Shown here one piece after another: positions 55,499-63,680 of a stretch of 64,000 nucleotides of DNA. How positions within the stretch are numbered: the stretch's first letter is position 1; every line of letters begins with the position of its first letter. Under the pieces are notes generated by a model, which saw only the letters and a list, made by a program, of their open reading frames with translations, had not been told where the DNA came from and searched no databases. This DNA comes from Demequina subtropica (GTDB lineage: Bacteria; Actinomycetota; Actinomycetes; Actinomycetales; Demequinaceae). A program made the position numbers and the translations under genes. The stretch is taken from contig NZ_BBMB01000011.1 of the NCBI RefSeq assembly GCF_000971235.1, positions 288,295 through 352,294 on the forward strand, read 5' to 3'.

Positions 55499-56596
55499 TC
55501 AGTCGAGGACCGTGGCGGTCCAGTCGGCGATCCACTCGTCGCGGTGCGCGTCGATATCCGCCGGGTCGACCGTGAGGGGCGTCTCGGCGAGCGGCGCGAA
55601 CTCCGCCCAGTCCGCGGGCACCTCGGCCGAGGAGGACACGGGGTACACGTACATGTTCTCCGGCAGCGTCTCCTGGAACGCGTCGGAGAGCAGCCAGTCG
55701 ACCACGGCCTGCGCGCCCGCGGGGTTCTCCGCGCCCTCGAGCACGCCCGCGTACTCGACCTGGCGGAAGCAGGTGTCGAGCATCGCGGCCGTGGTGGGCT
55801 CGCCGTCGATCACCTCGTACGGAGGGGACGAGGCGTAGCTGAGGACGATGGGGTACGAACCCCCGTAGTTCGGCGCCGAGAAGTCCGTGTAGTAGGTGTC
55901 GGACCACGATGCGGTGACGCGGACGTCGTTCTCCCGCATCGCCTCCCACCAGTCGAGCCAGCCGTCGCCCAGCGCCGCCTCGGTCGCGAGCATGAAGGCG
56001 AGCCCGGGGGAGGAGGTCGCGGGGTTGGTCACGGAGACCATCCCGGCGTACGCGGAGTCGGTGAGCTCCTCGAGGGTGGGGGCACCGTCGGGGAAGACCG
56101 CGAGGTCGTAGTTGAGGCAGACGTCGGAGTAGTCGACGGCGGTGAGGAGGTCCTCGGCGCCGGGGACGGCGTAGTCGGCGGCATCGGCCGCCGCGGGGGC
56201 GGTCGACGCGTGGGCCGCGAGCACGCCGTTGTCGATCGCGCGCGACGCGAACGTGTTGTCGATGCCGTAGACCACGTCGCCGAGCGGCGCGTCCTTGGTC
56301 AGCACCAGCTGGTTCACCAGCGTGCCGGCGTCACCCGGCTGGACCAGCTCGACGTCGATGCCGGACTCGGCCTCGAAGGCGGCCAGGACATCGTCCGGCA
56401 CCGCGAAGCTGTCGTGCGTGACCAGGCGGACGGTGCCGCCCGCATCAGGCGTGGCGGATGATGCGGCGGTCGCCTGGGCGGTCGCGGCATCGTCCCCGCT
56501 GGGCGAGGCCTCGGGGTCTGCGGCCGTGGAGCAGGCCGCGAGGGTCAAGGTGGAGATGGCTGCGGCCGTGGCGGCCGCGGTGCGCGTGACGCGCAT
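55499..56596 (-). CDS. thiB: Thiamine-binding lipoprotein
   Basis: A 365-residue binding protein with a lipobox LAACST (Cys at residue 22), a Thr/Ala-rich linker to about residue 53, then the ThiB-type domain: VRLVTHDSFAVPDDVLAAFEAESGIDVELVQPGDAG (about residues 55-90), GDVVYGIDNTFASRA, and SYASSPPYEVIDG, all close to bacterial ThiB. GGGAGGAAAAC precedes the ATG. The gene lies directly downstream of a TPP riboswitch, confirming the thiamine role. First of three co-transcribed genes. Confidence 0.95.
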   Translation of the reverse strand: MRVTRTAAATAAAISTLTLAACSTAADPEASPSGDDAATAQATAASSATPDAGGTVRLVTHDSFAVPDDVLAAFEAESGIDVELVQPGDAGTLVNQLVLTKDAPLGDVVYGIDNTFASRAIDNGVLAAHASTAPAAADAADYAVPGAEDLLTAVDYSDVCLNYDLAVFPDGAPTLEELTDSAYAGMVSVTNPATSSPGLAFMLATEAALGDGWLDWWEAMRENDVRVTASWSDTYYTDFSAPNYGGSYPIVLSYASSPPYEVIDGEPTTAAMLDTCFRQVEYAGVLEGAENPAGAQAVVDWLLSDAFQETLPENMYVYPVSSSAEVPADWAEFAPLAETPLTVDPADIDAHRDEWIADWTATVLD

Positions 56597-56627
56597 GTTT
56601 TCCTCCCGGAATAGGAGGGGACGAGAC

Positions 56628-56748
56628 TCGACTCCCTACGCCGGTGCGAGCCGGATCAGGTTCGAGGGTCTGCGGCGTTCCGCACTCTCAGCGCCCTGGC
56701 CCCGGGCCGCCGTGATGACGGAACCGGGAAGCGCTCCCCTGTCGTGTC
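56628..56748 (-). ncRNA. TPP riboswitch (THI element)
   Basis: On the minus strand the conserved parts occur in order: GGGGAGC, the hallmark GCTGAGAG, GACCCTCGAACCTGATCCGG and the closing CGTAGGGAG. P3 contains an extended GC helix. The element ends about 35 bases before the ThiB start, so thiamine pyrophosphate binding probably hides the GGGAGG ribosome site or ends transcription. Confidence 0.95.
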
Positions 56749-56784
56749 CGGCCAGGATAGCGCGGGTGAGCGGACCCGCCGACG

Positions 56785-57621
56785 CTACTGCGCGGTGAAG
56801 GAGTCGAGCACCGCCTCGAGGCGCTCCGTGCCCGAGCCGAGCTCCTCGGTGCCGGTCGCGTAGACCATCAGCTGGTGGCGGCCGTCGGCGATCACCCCGA
56901 CCGAGTTCGACAGGACCAGCCCGTCCACCTCGATGTCGAACTCGGCGATGTATCCGGGGAAGCCCTCCGCGGTCACCACGTCCTCGCCGTTGGTCATGGT
57001 GTACTCCGCGCCGGCGGTCGCCGACTCGACGAAGCTCTCGACCTCGATCTGCGGGGTGCTGGCGTCGCTCGTGTCGGTGACGCTCATCACCATGAGCATG
57101 GTGCCGCCGTACATGAGGTCGCCGGCGGTCAGCCAGGCGCCGTCCACGGCGATGTCGCCACCTGCGAGCTCGGACATCTGCTCGGACATGGCGTCCGCGC
57201 CGAGGACGTCGGCGATGTCCGTCCACTCCGGGTCGACCATGATCCCGCCGGCGCCACCCATGACGGCCACGCTCGACCATCCGCCGGTGTCGGCGGCGGG
57301 GATGGCACGCGCGCCCTCGGCGCCGACGGCCGGGGCATCGTCATCGCCCGTGGCACCCTCGATCGCGGCGACCACGCCCGAGTAGACCAGGTAGCCCACC
57401 ACCAGCGCCGCGACGGCGCTGCCCACGATCTTCCACGGGTTCCGGCGCACGGGCTCGGGCTGCGCGAACGGGTCGGTTCCGGCGGCAGCGAACGGCTCGG
57501 CGCCCGCGGGCGCGGTCTGCTCGGTCCACGCCGCGCCGTCCCACCAGCGCTGGCGCGTGGCGTCGCTCGGGTCCGGGTACCAGCCCGCGGCCGGTGCGTC
57601 GACGTTGCTCTCCGTGGTCAT
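56785..57621 (-). CDS. DUF2510 membrane-anchored protein
   Basis: A 278-residue protein. The N-terminal AGWYPDPSDATRQRWWDGAAWTEQT (residues 12-36) is the DUF2510 motif, typical of actinobacterial membrane proteins. One span follows (IVGSAVAALVVGYLVYSGVVA, about 65-85). The exterior part of about 190 residues has no recognised domain; its YPGYIAEF-like strand pattern recalls LpqN/PsbP-type folds only weakly. Its ribosome site lies within the arm of a long hairpin. Function unknown. Confidence 0.8.
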   Translation of the reverse strand: MTTESNVDAPAAGWYPDPSDATRQRWWDGAAWTEQTAPAGAEPFAAAGTDPFAQPEPVRRNPWKIVGSAVAALVVGYLVYSGVVAAIEGATGDDDAPAVGAEGARAIPAADTGGWSSVAVMGGAGGIMVDPEWTDIADVLGADAMSEQMSELAGGDIAVDGAWLTAGDLMYGGTMLMVMSVTDTSDASTPQIEVESFVESATAGAEYTMTNGEDVVTAEGFPGYIAEFDIEVDGLVLSNSVGVIADGRHQLMVYATGTEELGSGTERLEAVLDSFTAQ

Positions 57622-57623
57622 GT

Positions 57624-57676
57624 GCCCCCCTCAGGCGTGCGGCGCGATGTGTCGCGCGTCACGTGCTGAGAGGGGC
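57624..57676 (-). promoter_or_regulatory. Leader hairpin covering the DUF2510 ribosome site
   Basis: An 11-nt outer stem (57624-57634 with 57666-57676, one mismatch) encloses CGTG/CACG and a perfect GCGCGA/TCGCGC stem. The 3' arm in mRNA sense holds GAGGGGGG, the ribosome site two bases from the ATG side, so the fold would hide it. Confidence 0.6.
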
Positions 57677-57760
57677 AGGGGCCGTCCGCATGACGCCGGA
57701 GCGGCATGTATCAGGCCTTTCGTGACCTCATCGTGACCTCCGTGCGGATCGGGACGCCGC

Positions 57761-60292
57761 TCAGGGCTCGCAGGCCCAGCCATCCTTGTCGCCGTCGCGC
57801 GCCGCGTTGAGCGCGTACAGCTTCGCGGAGACGAAGGTGTTGGACGCGAGCCCGCCGGCCACCACGCCGTTGACCTTGTCCTTGGTGGTCGAGTACTGCG
57901 CGACGCCGCCCGGGTAGTCCTTCCGGAGCGCGGCGCACGAGGAGTACTTGATGCCGGCGACGGTGCTGGTGGTCGAGGCACGCGTCACGGTGAAGTAGCC
58001 GGTCTTGGAGCCGGTGACCTTGAGTTGGAGGGACTTGAAGGCATCGCGCGGCGAGGGCGTGTACGAGGCGCCGGTGTGGACCAGCTTCCCGTTCACGTAC
58101 CAGCGCTTCACCAGGCTCACGGTGCCGGGGCCCCACGTGCCGGTCGTCGCCTTGACGGTCGAGCGCACCGCCGCCGTCCCGGAGATCCGCGGTGCGGCCG
58201 TGGTGAGCTTCCGTCCGGCATTGGCGTCTCCAGACCAGACGTGGGTCGCGATGTAGCCGGATCGCCGCGCGGTGACCCGCACCGAGAGCTTGTGCCCGGC
58301 ATCAGCGGACGTCACCGTGTAGGAGACGCGGGTGGCGCCGCTGATCGCCTTGCCGTCGCGGTACCACTGGTAGCTGAACGACGTCGGCTTGGGTGTCCAT
58401 ACGCCGCCGTTGAAGTTGTCCGCGCGCAGCGTCGTCCCGACGAGCGCCTTGGTGGGGAGCACCGGCTCCGGTGCGAACGTGAACGGGAGCTTCGAGTTGA
58501 CCGTGACGGCGTTGCTGGTGAGGTCCTTGGGCCACCAGCGTCCATAGGTGTCGCTCGCGTGCGCCACGACCTTGATGGTGTGCCCGGCATCGGCCTTGGT
58601 CAGGGTGTAGTAGTGCTTCGCCTGGCCCGTGATGCGGACGCCGTCGCGGTACCAGCGGTAGGTGAGGGACACGTCGACGGGGCGGTCCGCTTCCCTGACC
58701 ACGAGGGTCTCGTACGCGATCGCAGTGCCGCCCAACATGACCTTCATGGTGGTCGGGAGGGTGCGCGCCGCGTGCACGGCCGTGGACGCGAGAGGCGCGG
58801 TGTCGAATCCCGCGGTCGAGGGGACGATACGGGCGCGGACGTCCTGGCCAGCCCACGTGTCGGTGGACGCAGAGGTTCCGGTGGCGAGCACGGCGCCCCG
58901 GGCGTCGACCCACTCGACCTTGTACGCAGGGTGCAGGGCGCTGGACCAGGTGACGGTGGCCCTGGCTGCGGTGCCCACGGTCAGCTTCGTGGGGACCGCG
59001 ATCGAGGCGAGGCTGTGCCAGGGGCACGGTGCGCCGGAATCCTCGACGGTGACGGTGAAGGTTCCGAAGAAGGCGCTTCCGCTGCCCGGGGAGTTGAAGG
59101 TGACCGTGTGGGTCCCGGGGACGGTCCACACCATCGTGCTGCCGTCCACCACGCCCACCCGCGCGTAGTCCGGGTACCCGGTGACTGGGGAGAGCGGCGC
59201 AACCGCGCCGGTGACGTCGGTGGTGGTGAAACCCGTGACGGCGGCGCACGTGCTCACGGGGGCGTCCACGGTGATCGTCTGGCCCCACGCGGAGTAGTCG
59301 CTGAGCGTCAGGCTCCCGAGGGCGGAGATGTCGGTGAGGTGGTTGGCATTGACGTTCACCGTGGCGAGCGCCGTGAGACCCGCGAGCGGCGAGATGTCGG
59401 TGAGGCCATTGCCATGCACGTCGATGCTCGTGAGCCCGGCGAAGGCCTCGACCCCGGCGAGGCTCGAGAGGCCGGCATCGCTCACCTCCAGGGTGGTGAG
59501 CAAGGGATGCGTGCCAAGGCCCGCGAGGCTCGTGGCCGCGACGCCGTCGAGGGCCAGAGAGGTGAGACCCGGCATCGTGGCGAACATCGTGAGGTCGCCT
59601 GCGTCCCCGCCGTCCTCGATGGTCACGTCGGCAAGCTTCGTGAGTCCGGCGAGCGGAGTGAGCGACACGGGGGTCTCGGCAGTGGAGGCGGGCACATTGC
59701 GCAGCCAGAGCGACGTGAGGTCCGTGAGGTGGTCGATGCCGTCGATCGACGGCCAGGCGTAGGAGACCTGGAGGTCGGTGAGCGCTGGCGCGGGAAGAAG
59801 GCTCTCGACGCCGTCCTCGGGCAGCCGCTGCACCTGGAGGCTCGTGAGCGCAGGCAGCTCCGACAGAGGCTCGAGGGAGAAGGCGACGCCGCCGCTGAAG
59901 GACAGCACCGCTGTCTGGAGCGAGGTGAGCTCGCGCAGCGGCTCGAGGAGGCCTGCGACGGCGTCGGCATCGGGCTCGCCGTCGATGGTGGCCGGGCTGA
60001 ACGTTCCCGTGAGCGAGAGGCTCTCGAGATTGACCGCGTACTGGAGGCCCTCGAGCGTGCCGTCCCCGACGAGGCCGCACGAGAGCGACGTCAGCGACGC
60101 GAGGTCGTCCTGCGTGAGCGGCGTCGGGCTCGAGATCCCCAGCCTGCCGCGGAGGCAGCCCTCGAGGTTCCCGCCCGGGATGTCCACGGCGTCGCCCCCG
60201 GCGGCGCCGGCGGGCGCGAGGCCCACGGCGGCGAGGATGGCGGCCGCGACGATGGGCGCGGACAGACGAGCAAGACGGCGCGGCAGTGCCAC
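57761..60292 (-). CDS. Secreted leucine-rich-repeat protein with C-terminal Excalibur domain
   Basis: An 843-residue exported protein. A signal peptide (residues 1-31, ending AGAAG) precedes internalin-like leucine-rich repeats to about residue 340 (LTDISPLAGLTALATVNVNANHLTDISALG). Then come Ig-like segments, including three repeats of the Y-x-W-Y-x-(D/N)-G type (TYRWYRDG, SYQWYRDG, VKRWYVNG, about 540-770). The C-terminal Excalibur domain (about 785-843) ends with the calcium-binding DGDKDGWACEP and CAALRKDYPGGV. A role in surface binding is inferred. No LPXTG or membrane anchor is seen. The GTG start follows GGGGG. Confidence 0.88.
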   Translation of the reverse strand: MALPRRLARLSAPIVAAAILAAVGLAPAGAAGGDAVDIPGGNLEGCLRGRLGISSPTPLTQDDLASLTSLSCGLVGDGTLEGLQYAVNLESLSLTGTFSPATIDGEPDADAVAGLLEPLRELTSLQTAVLSFSGGVAFSLEPLSELPALTSLQVQRLPEDGVESLLPAPALTDLQVSYAWPSIDGIDHLTDLTSLWLRNVPASTAETPVSLTPLAGLTKLADVTIEDGGDAGDLTMFATMPGLTSLALDGVAATSLAGLGTHPLLTTLEVSDAGLSSLAGVEAFAGLTSIDVHGNGLTDISPLAGLTALATVNVNANHLTDISALGSLTLSDYSAWGQTITVDAPVSTCAAVTGFTTTDVTGAVAPLSPVTGYPDYARVGVVDGSTMVWTVPGTHTVTFNSPGSGSAFFGTFTVTVEDSGAPCPWHSLASIAVPTKLTVGTAARATVTWSSALHPAYKVEWVDARGAVLATGTSASTDTWAGQDVRARIVPSTAGFDTAPLASTAVHAARTLPTTMKVMLGGTAIAYETLVVREADRPVDVSLTYRWYRDGVRITGQAKHYYTLTKADAGHTIKVVAHASDTYGRWWPKDLTSNAVTVNSKLPFTFAPEPVLPTKALVGTTLRADNFNGGVWTPKPTSFSYQWYRDGKAISGATRVSYTVTSADAGHKLSVRVTARRSGYIATHVWSGDANAGRKLTTAAPRISGTAAVRSTVKATTGTWGPGTVSLVKRWYVNGKLVHTGASYTPSPRDAFKSLQLKVTGSKTGYFTVTRASTTSTVAGIKYSSCAALRKDYPGGVAQYSTTKDKVNGVVAGGLASNTFVSAKLYALNAARDGDKDGWACEP

Positions 60293-60403
60293 CGGTGAAC
60301 CCCCAGACGATGCGCGACGCGTGTGAGAGGCGACGCCTCACGCGCGCGCGTGAGCAGATCATGGTGCCTGGTGCGGCCGCAGGTCAAGCAGCGGTCGGCA
60401 AGG

Positions 60404-60976
60404 TCACACGTCGATGCGGTGGAAGCTCTTCCAGCTGAGCGACGCGGTGGGGCCGCGCTGGCCGCGGTACCGCGAGCCGTACTTCTCCGAGCCGTACGGG
60501 TGCTCGGCGGGGGAGGACAGGCGGAAGAAGCACAGCTGGCCGATCTTCATGCCTGGCCACAGGTTGATGGGCAGCGTCGCGGTGTTCGACAGCTCGAGCG
60601 TGACGTTGCCCTCGAAGCCCGGGTCGATGAAGCCCGCGGTCGAGTGCGTGAGCAGGCCCAGGCGGCCCAGCGAGGACTTGCCCTCGAGGCGCGCCGCGAT
60701 GTCGTCGGGCAGCGTCACGGACTCGTAGGTCGAGCCGAGCACGAACTCGCCCGGGTGCAGCACGAACGGCCCGTCCGCGATGTCGACCAGCCGAGTGAGC
60801 TCGGGCTGCTCGGCCGCCGGGTCGATCGCGGCGTACTTGTGGTTGTCGAACACGCGGAAGAAGCGGTCGAGGCGCACATCGATCGAGGAGGGCTGGACCA
60901 TCTCGGGGTCCCAGGGGTCGAGGGCGACCCTGCCCGAAGCGATCTCAGCGCGGATGTCCCTGTCCGAGAGAAGCAT
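60404..60976 (-). CDS. dcd: dCTP deaminase (possibly bifunctional with dUTPase)
   Basis: A 190-residue trimeric deaminase that makes dUTP (or dUMP) for dTMP synthesis. [29 protein letters not shown] (residues 29-45), [33 protein letters not shown] (about 107-139) and the tail [13 protein letters not shown] are canonical, including the catalytic Glu in the GFEGNVTLE segment. Actinobacterial enzymes of this size (M. tuberculosis) are both deaminase and dUTPase. A TAGGTT -10 box seven bases before the ATG indicates a leaderless mRNA. Confidence 0.96.
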   Translation of the reverse strand: MLLSDRDIRAEIASGRVALDPWDPEMVQPSSIDVRLDRFFRVFDNHKYAAIDPAAEQPELTRLVDIADGPFVLHPGEFVLGSTYESVTLPDDIAARLEGKSSLGRLGLLTHSTAGFIDPGFEGNVTLELSNTATLPINLWPGMKIGQLCFFRLSSPAEHPYGSEKYGSRYRGQRGPTASLSWKSFHRIDV

Positions 60977-60983
60977 GGTGCCC

Positions 60984-60989
60984 AACCTA
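60984..60989 (-). promoter_or_regulatory. -10 box of leaderless dcd promoter
   Basis: TAGGTT on the minus strand ends seven bases before the ATG; there is no ribosome site, in line with a leaderless mRNA. Confidence 0.55.
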
Positions 60990-61048
60990 GTGCCCGCGCG
61001 GGGACGATGCGAGGCTCGCGCCCGCCGCCGCTCTCGCCCCCGGACCTC

Positions 61049-61103
61049 CTGCGAGGTGCTCAGTGCTCGGATCGTGCGGATCCGAGCACTCGGCACCTCA
61101 CAG
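61049..61103. repeat. Long palindrome between PLDc_N gene and dcd
   Basis: Arms of 25 nt (61049-61073 with 61079-61103) pair with three mismatches around a 5-nt loop. The sequence differs from the 37315/52363 family apart from a shared GGATCC-like apex. It follows the PLDc_N stop by 21 bases and may end that transcript. Confidence 0.8.
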
Positions 61104-61123
61104 GGCGCAGGCGAGGCCCGCGC

Positions 61124-61411
61124 TCAGCCGCCGAACTGGCCGCGCCGGCGGCGCTCCTGCTCGTTGAGCCACACGCGGTAGGCCGGGTCGTCGTCCGGCG
61201 CGAGCGGCGCCGGAGGCATCTGCCGCTGACCCGGGCCGCCGAGGAGCTTGAGCAGGATCCACGCGCCCGACCCGACCCACGGCACCAGCAGCACGATGAG
61301 GATCCACACGGCCTTGGGCAGGTTCCGCGGGTTGTCCGAGGGCTGCTGGACGATGTCCGCGAGCGCGTACACCGTCATCGCGATGTACAGCAGGAACGGC
61401 AGATAGCGCAT
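61124..61411 (-). CDS. PLDc_N domain small membrane protein
   Basis: A 95-residue protein with two spans: LPFLLYIAMTVYALADIVQ and KAVWILIVLLVPWVGSGAWILL. The sequence between and after them (SDNPRNLPKAVWILIVLLVPWVG) is the PLDc_N / phospholipase D-nuclease N-terminal domain pattern found alone in many small actinobacterial proteins. The C-terminus is soluble and basic. Function unknown. A TACGTT -10 box six bases upstream of the ATG indicates a leaderless mRNA. Confidence 0.85.
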   Translation of the reverse strand: MRYLPFLLYIAMTVYALADIVQQPSDNPRNLPKAVWILIVLLVPWVGSGAWILLKLLGGPGQRQMPPAPLAPDDDPAYRVWLNEQERRRRGQFGG

Positions 61412-61417
61412 GACGGC

Positions 61418-61423
61418 AACGTA
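61418..61423 (-). promoter_or_regulatory. -10 box of leaderless PLDc_N gene
   Basis: TACGTT on the minus strand ends six bases before the ATG. A GGGGACGATGCGC motif lies two bases upstream of it. Confidence 0.5.
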
Positions 61424-61475
61424 GCGGGGACGATGCGCGCGCACCAGGGTCATGCCTGGTCACGCCCGAAACGTG

Positions 61476-61511
61476 CGACGGCCCCCGCGAGAGAACTCGC
61501 GGGGGCCGTCG
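61476..61511 (-). terminator. Flotillin gene terminator
   Basis: A perfect 16-bp stem (61476-61491 with 61496-61511) with an AGAA loop lies 14 bases past the flotillin stop. No U-run follows on that strand. Confidence 0.85.
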
Positions 61512-61525
61512 TTGCGCGCTGGTGC

Positions 61526-63121
61526 TCAGACGTGCGTGACGCCCGGGAGGTCGGGGTCGGCCTGGCCCCGCGCATCGTGCCCCGCCTCGACGGCGGCGCG
61601 TCCGGCAGCCGCGCCGCCCACGGCGCCCTTGATGAGGTCGCTGATGCCGAAGCCGGTGACGGAGGTCATGACCTCCTCGGTCTCGGTGAACAGGTTGGCC
61701 GCCTGACGGGTGACCGCCGAGGCGCCCTCGGTCGAGACCACCGTGAGGCTGTCGATCGAGGCCATGGCCTTGCCCATCTCGCCCACGATCGCGGGCATGC
61801 CGTCGAGCGCGATCTCGAGGATGCCGACCTGCGGCATGTTCTCGTAGGCCGTCTTCTTGGCCTCGATGCCCTCGGCCTCGGCCTTGCCCTTCGCGGCGAT
61901 CGCGGAGGCCTCGGCCTCACCCTTCGCCTTGACGGACGATGCCTCCGCCAGACCCTGGGCCTCGACCACGCGGGCCGCGGCGGAACCGCGCGCCTCGTCG
62001 GCCGCGGCCTCTGCCTTGCCTCGCGCCTCGAACACCGCGGCATCCGCGAGACCGCGCGCCTGGTTCGCGGCGGCCTCCGACTCACCGGCCTGGCGGGTCG
62101 CCTCGGCGGCACCCTTGGCCTTGGAGATCGCGGCCTCACGCGCGGCCTCGGCCTCGACCTTCATCGCGTACGCGCCGGCGTCCGCGGGCTTGCGGACCTC
62201 CGACTCGAGGCGCATCTCGGTGACCTCGGCGCGCTTGGCCTCGGCCAGGCGCTCCTGCTCGTAGATCTCGACGTTGCGCTGGGCCTCGGCGATGGGGCCG
62301 GCGGCCTTGGCGTTCGCCTCGGCGGTGTCGGTGTCCTGCTGGATCTCGGCCATGCGGAGCGCGAGCGTGCGGTTCGCCTCGGCGATCTGCTGCTCGGCGG
62401 CGGCGCGCTTCTGCTCGGACTCGCGGCGGGCCTCGGCCTCGGCGATCTCCGCGTCGCGGCGCGCGATGGCGGCCTGGCGGCGTCCCAGGTCCTGGATGTA
62501 GCCGGACGGCGTGGTGACGGACTGGATGTTCAGCCCCTCGAGCACCAGGCCCCACTCGGAGCAGGCCTCGCCGGTGACCTTCATGACGCGGTCCTTGAGC
62601 GTCTCGCGGTCGGAGTTGATGTCCTCGACGGACATGGTGCCCACGATGGCGCGCATGTCGCCCTCGATGTTCTGCTGGACGAACGCCTCGATGTTGAGGG
62701 GGTTCACGTTGAAGCGCTCGATCGCGGCGCGGACCGAGGCCTCGTCGCCGCCGATCTTCACGTTCGCGACGCCCTCGAGGTTGACCAGGATGTTCTGGTT
62801 CGAGGGGGAGTCCTGGACCCGCCACGCGATCTGGCGCGTCTCGAGAGACACCTTGTTGTAGCGCTGCGTGAACGGCACCACGAAGACGCCGCCACCACCC
62901 AGGACCACCTTCGACGGCACGGGGCGCGTCTCGTAGGTGACGGTGCCGTCGGCCTTGCGGATGGGCACCTGGGTCTTCGACTTCGAGCCCGAGACCACGA
63001 ACGCCTCGTCCGGGTCCGAGACCTTGTAGCGCGACGCGATGGCCCACACCACCACGATCGCGGCCACCACGCTGGCAGCGATGGCGATCAGGGTGATCGC
63101 GCTGCCGTCGAGGTTGAACAT
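61526..63121 (-). CDS. Flotillin-like SPFH protein
   Basis: A 531-residue scaffold protein. An N-terminal membrane segment (about residues 8-29) leads to the SPFH domain (about 35-210, FVVSGSKSKTQVPIRKADG, NILVNLEGVANVKIGGDEASVRAAIERF), then a long Ala/Glu-rich coiled coil to about residue 420 with the EA-repeat of flotillins, and a C-terminal oligomerisation part. It would organise membrane microdomains. It lies 28 bases downstream of the NfeD-like gene, a partnership common in bacteria. Start ATG behind AAGGGGGC. Confidence 0.94.
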   Translation of the reverse strand: MFNLDGSAITLIAIAASVVAAIVVVWAIASRYKVSDPDEAFVVSGSKSKTQVPIRKADGTVTYETRPVPSKVVLGGGGVFVVPFTQRYNKVSLETRQIAWRVQDSPSNQNILVNLEGVANVKIGGDEASVRAAIERFNVNPLNIEAFVQQNIEGDMRAIVGTMSVEDINSDRETLKDRVMKVTGEACSEWGLVLEGLNIQSVTTPSGYIQDLGRRQAAIARRDAEIAEAEARRESEQKRAAAEQQIAEANRTLALRMAEIQQDTDTAEANAKAAGPIAEAQRNVEIYEQERLAEAKRAEVTEMRLESEVRKPADAGAYAMKVEAEAAREAAISKAKGAAEATRQAGESEAAANQARGLADAAVFEARGKAEAAADEARGSAAARVVEAQGLAEASSVKAKGEAEASAIAAKGKAEAEGIEAKKTAYENMPQVGILEIALDGMPAIVGEMGKAMASIDSLTVVSTEGASAVTRQAANLFTETEEVMTSVTGFGISDLIKGAVGGAAAGRAAVEAGHDARGQADPDLPGVTHV

Positions 63122-63149
63122 GTACTGCCCCCTTGTGTGTACGAGGTCC

Positions 63150-63680
63150 CTAGGCGGAGTGCCGGGAGACCTTGATCTGGTTGCTCGCGAGCACGGCGTC
63201 GACGACCACGTCGTCGCCCGCCTTCAGCGGCTCGTCGGAGCGGAAGCTCATGCGGCGGTTCTGGCCCAGGAACGGCACCAGGGCGGTGCCGAGCCCGCCC
63301 GGCGCCGGCGGCGCCTCGATGACGGTGACGATGCGGCCCACCATCGCGTTCAGATCCGTCGCGCCGTCCTCCTGCTGCTGGCTCATGAACACGCGGTGCG
63401 CGCCGAAGGCGAGCAGCCAGCCGGCGACCGCGCCCGCGAGCCCGATCGCGATGACCACGCCCAGGCTCGGGTCGTCCATCCCGAAGGTGGCCGCCGCGCC
63501 CGCGAAGCCGAAGCCCGCGACGGTGGCCGCCGTGGTGGTCGAGCTCAGGGCACCGTCCGGGAGGATGTCGAGCGCGACGTCGAAGATGTCGCCGACCACC
63601 GCGGAGATGATTGCGAAGATCAGCGCGAGGCCTCCCAGCCCCAGCAGCATGTAGCCGACGGTCACGGTCTCGAGTCCCAT
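63150..63680 (-). CDS. NfeD-like membrane protein partner of flotillin
   Basis: A 176-residue protein with spans near residues 8-30, 50-67 and 72-94 and a C-terminal OB-like domain from about residue 112 (NAMVGRIVTVIEAPPAPGGLGTALVPFLGQNRRMSFRSDEPLKAGDDVVV). This layout fits short NfeD proteins that lack the ClpP-like protease and associate with SPFH proteins. It is first in a two-gene operon with flotillin. The ATG before GLETVTV is preferred over a GTG six codons upstream. Confidence 0.85.
   Translation of the reverse strand: MGLETVTVGYMLLGLGGLALIFAIISAVVGDIFDVALDILPDGALSSTTTAATVAGFGFAGAAATFGMDDPSLGVVIAIGLAGAVAGWLLAFGAHRVFMSQQQEDGATDLNAMVGRIVTVIEAPPAPGGLGTALVPFLGQNRRMSFRSDEPLKAGDDVVVDAVLASNQIKVSRHSA

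Noticed and set aside
60323..63175. 950-codon plus-strand frame
   Set aside because: It lies antisense to flotillin, dcd and the PLDc_N gene; its Arg/Ala/Gly-rich product is the usual shadow of GC-rich codons, while the minus-strand genes show clear families.
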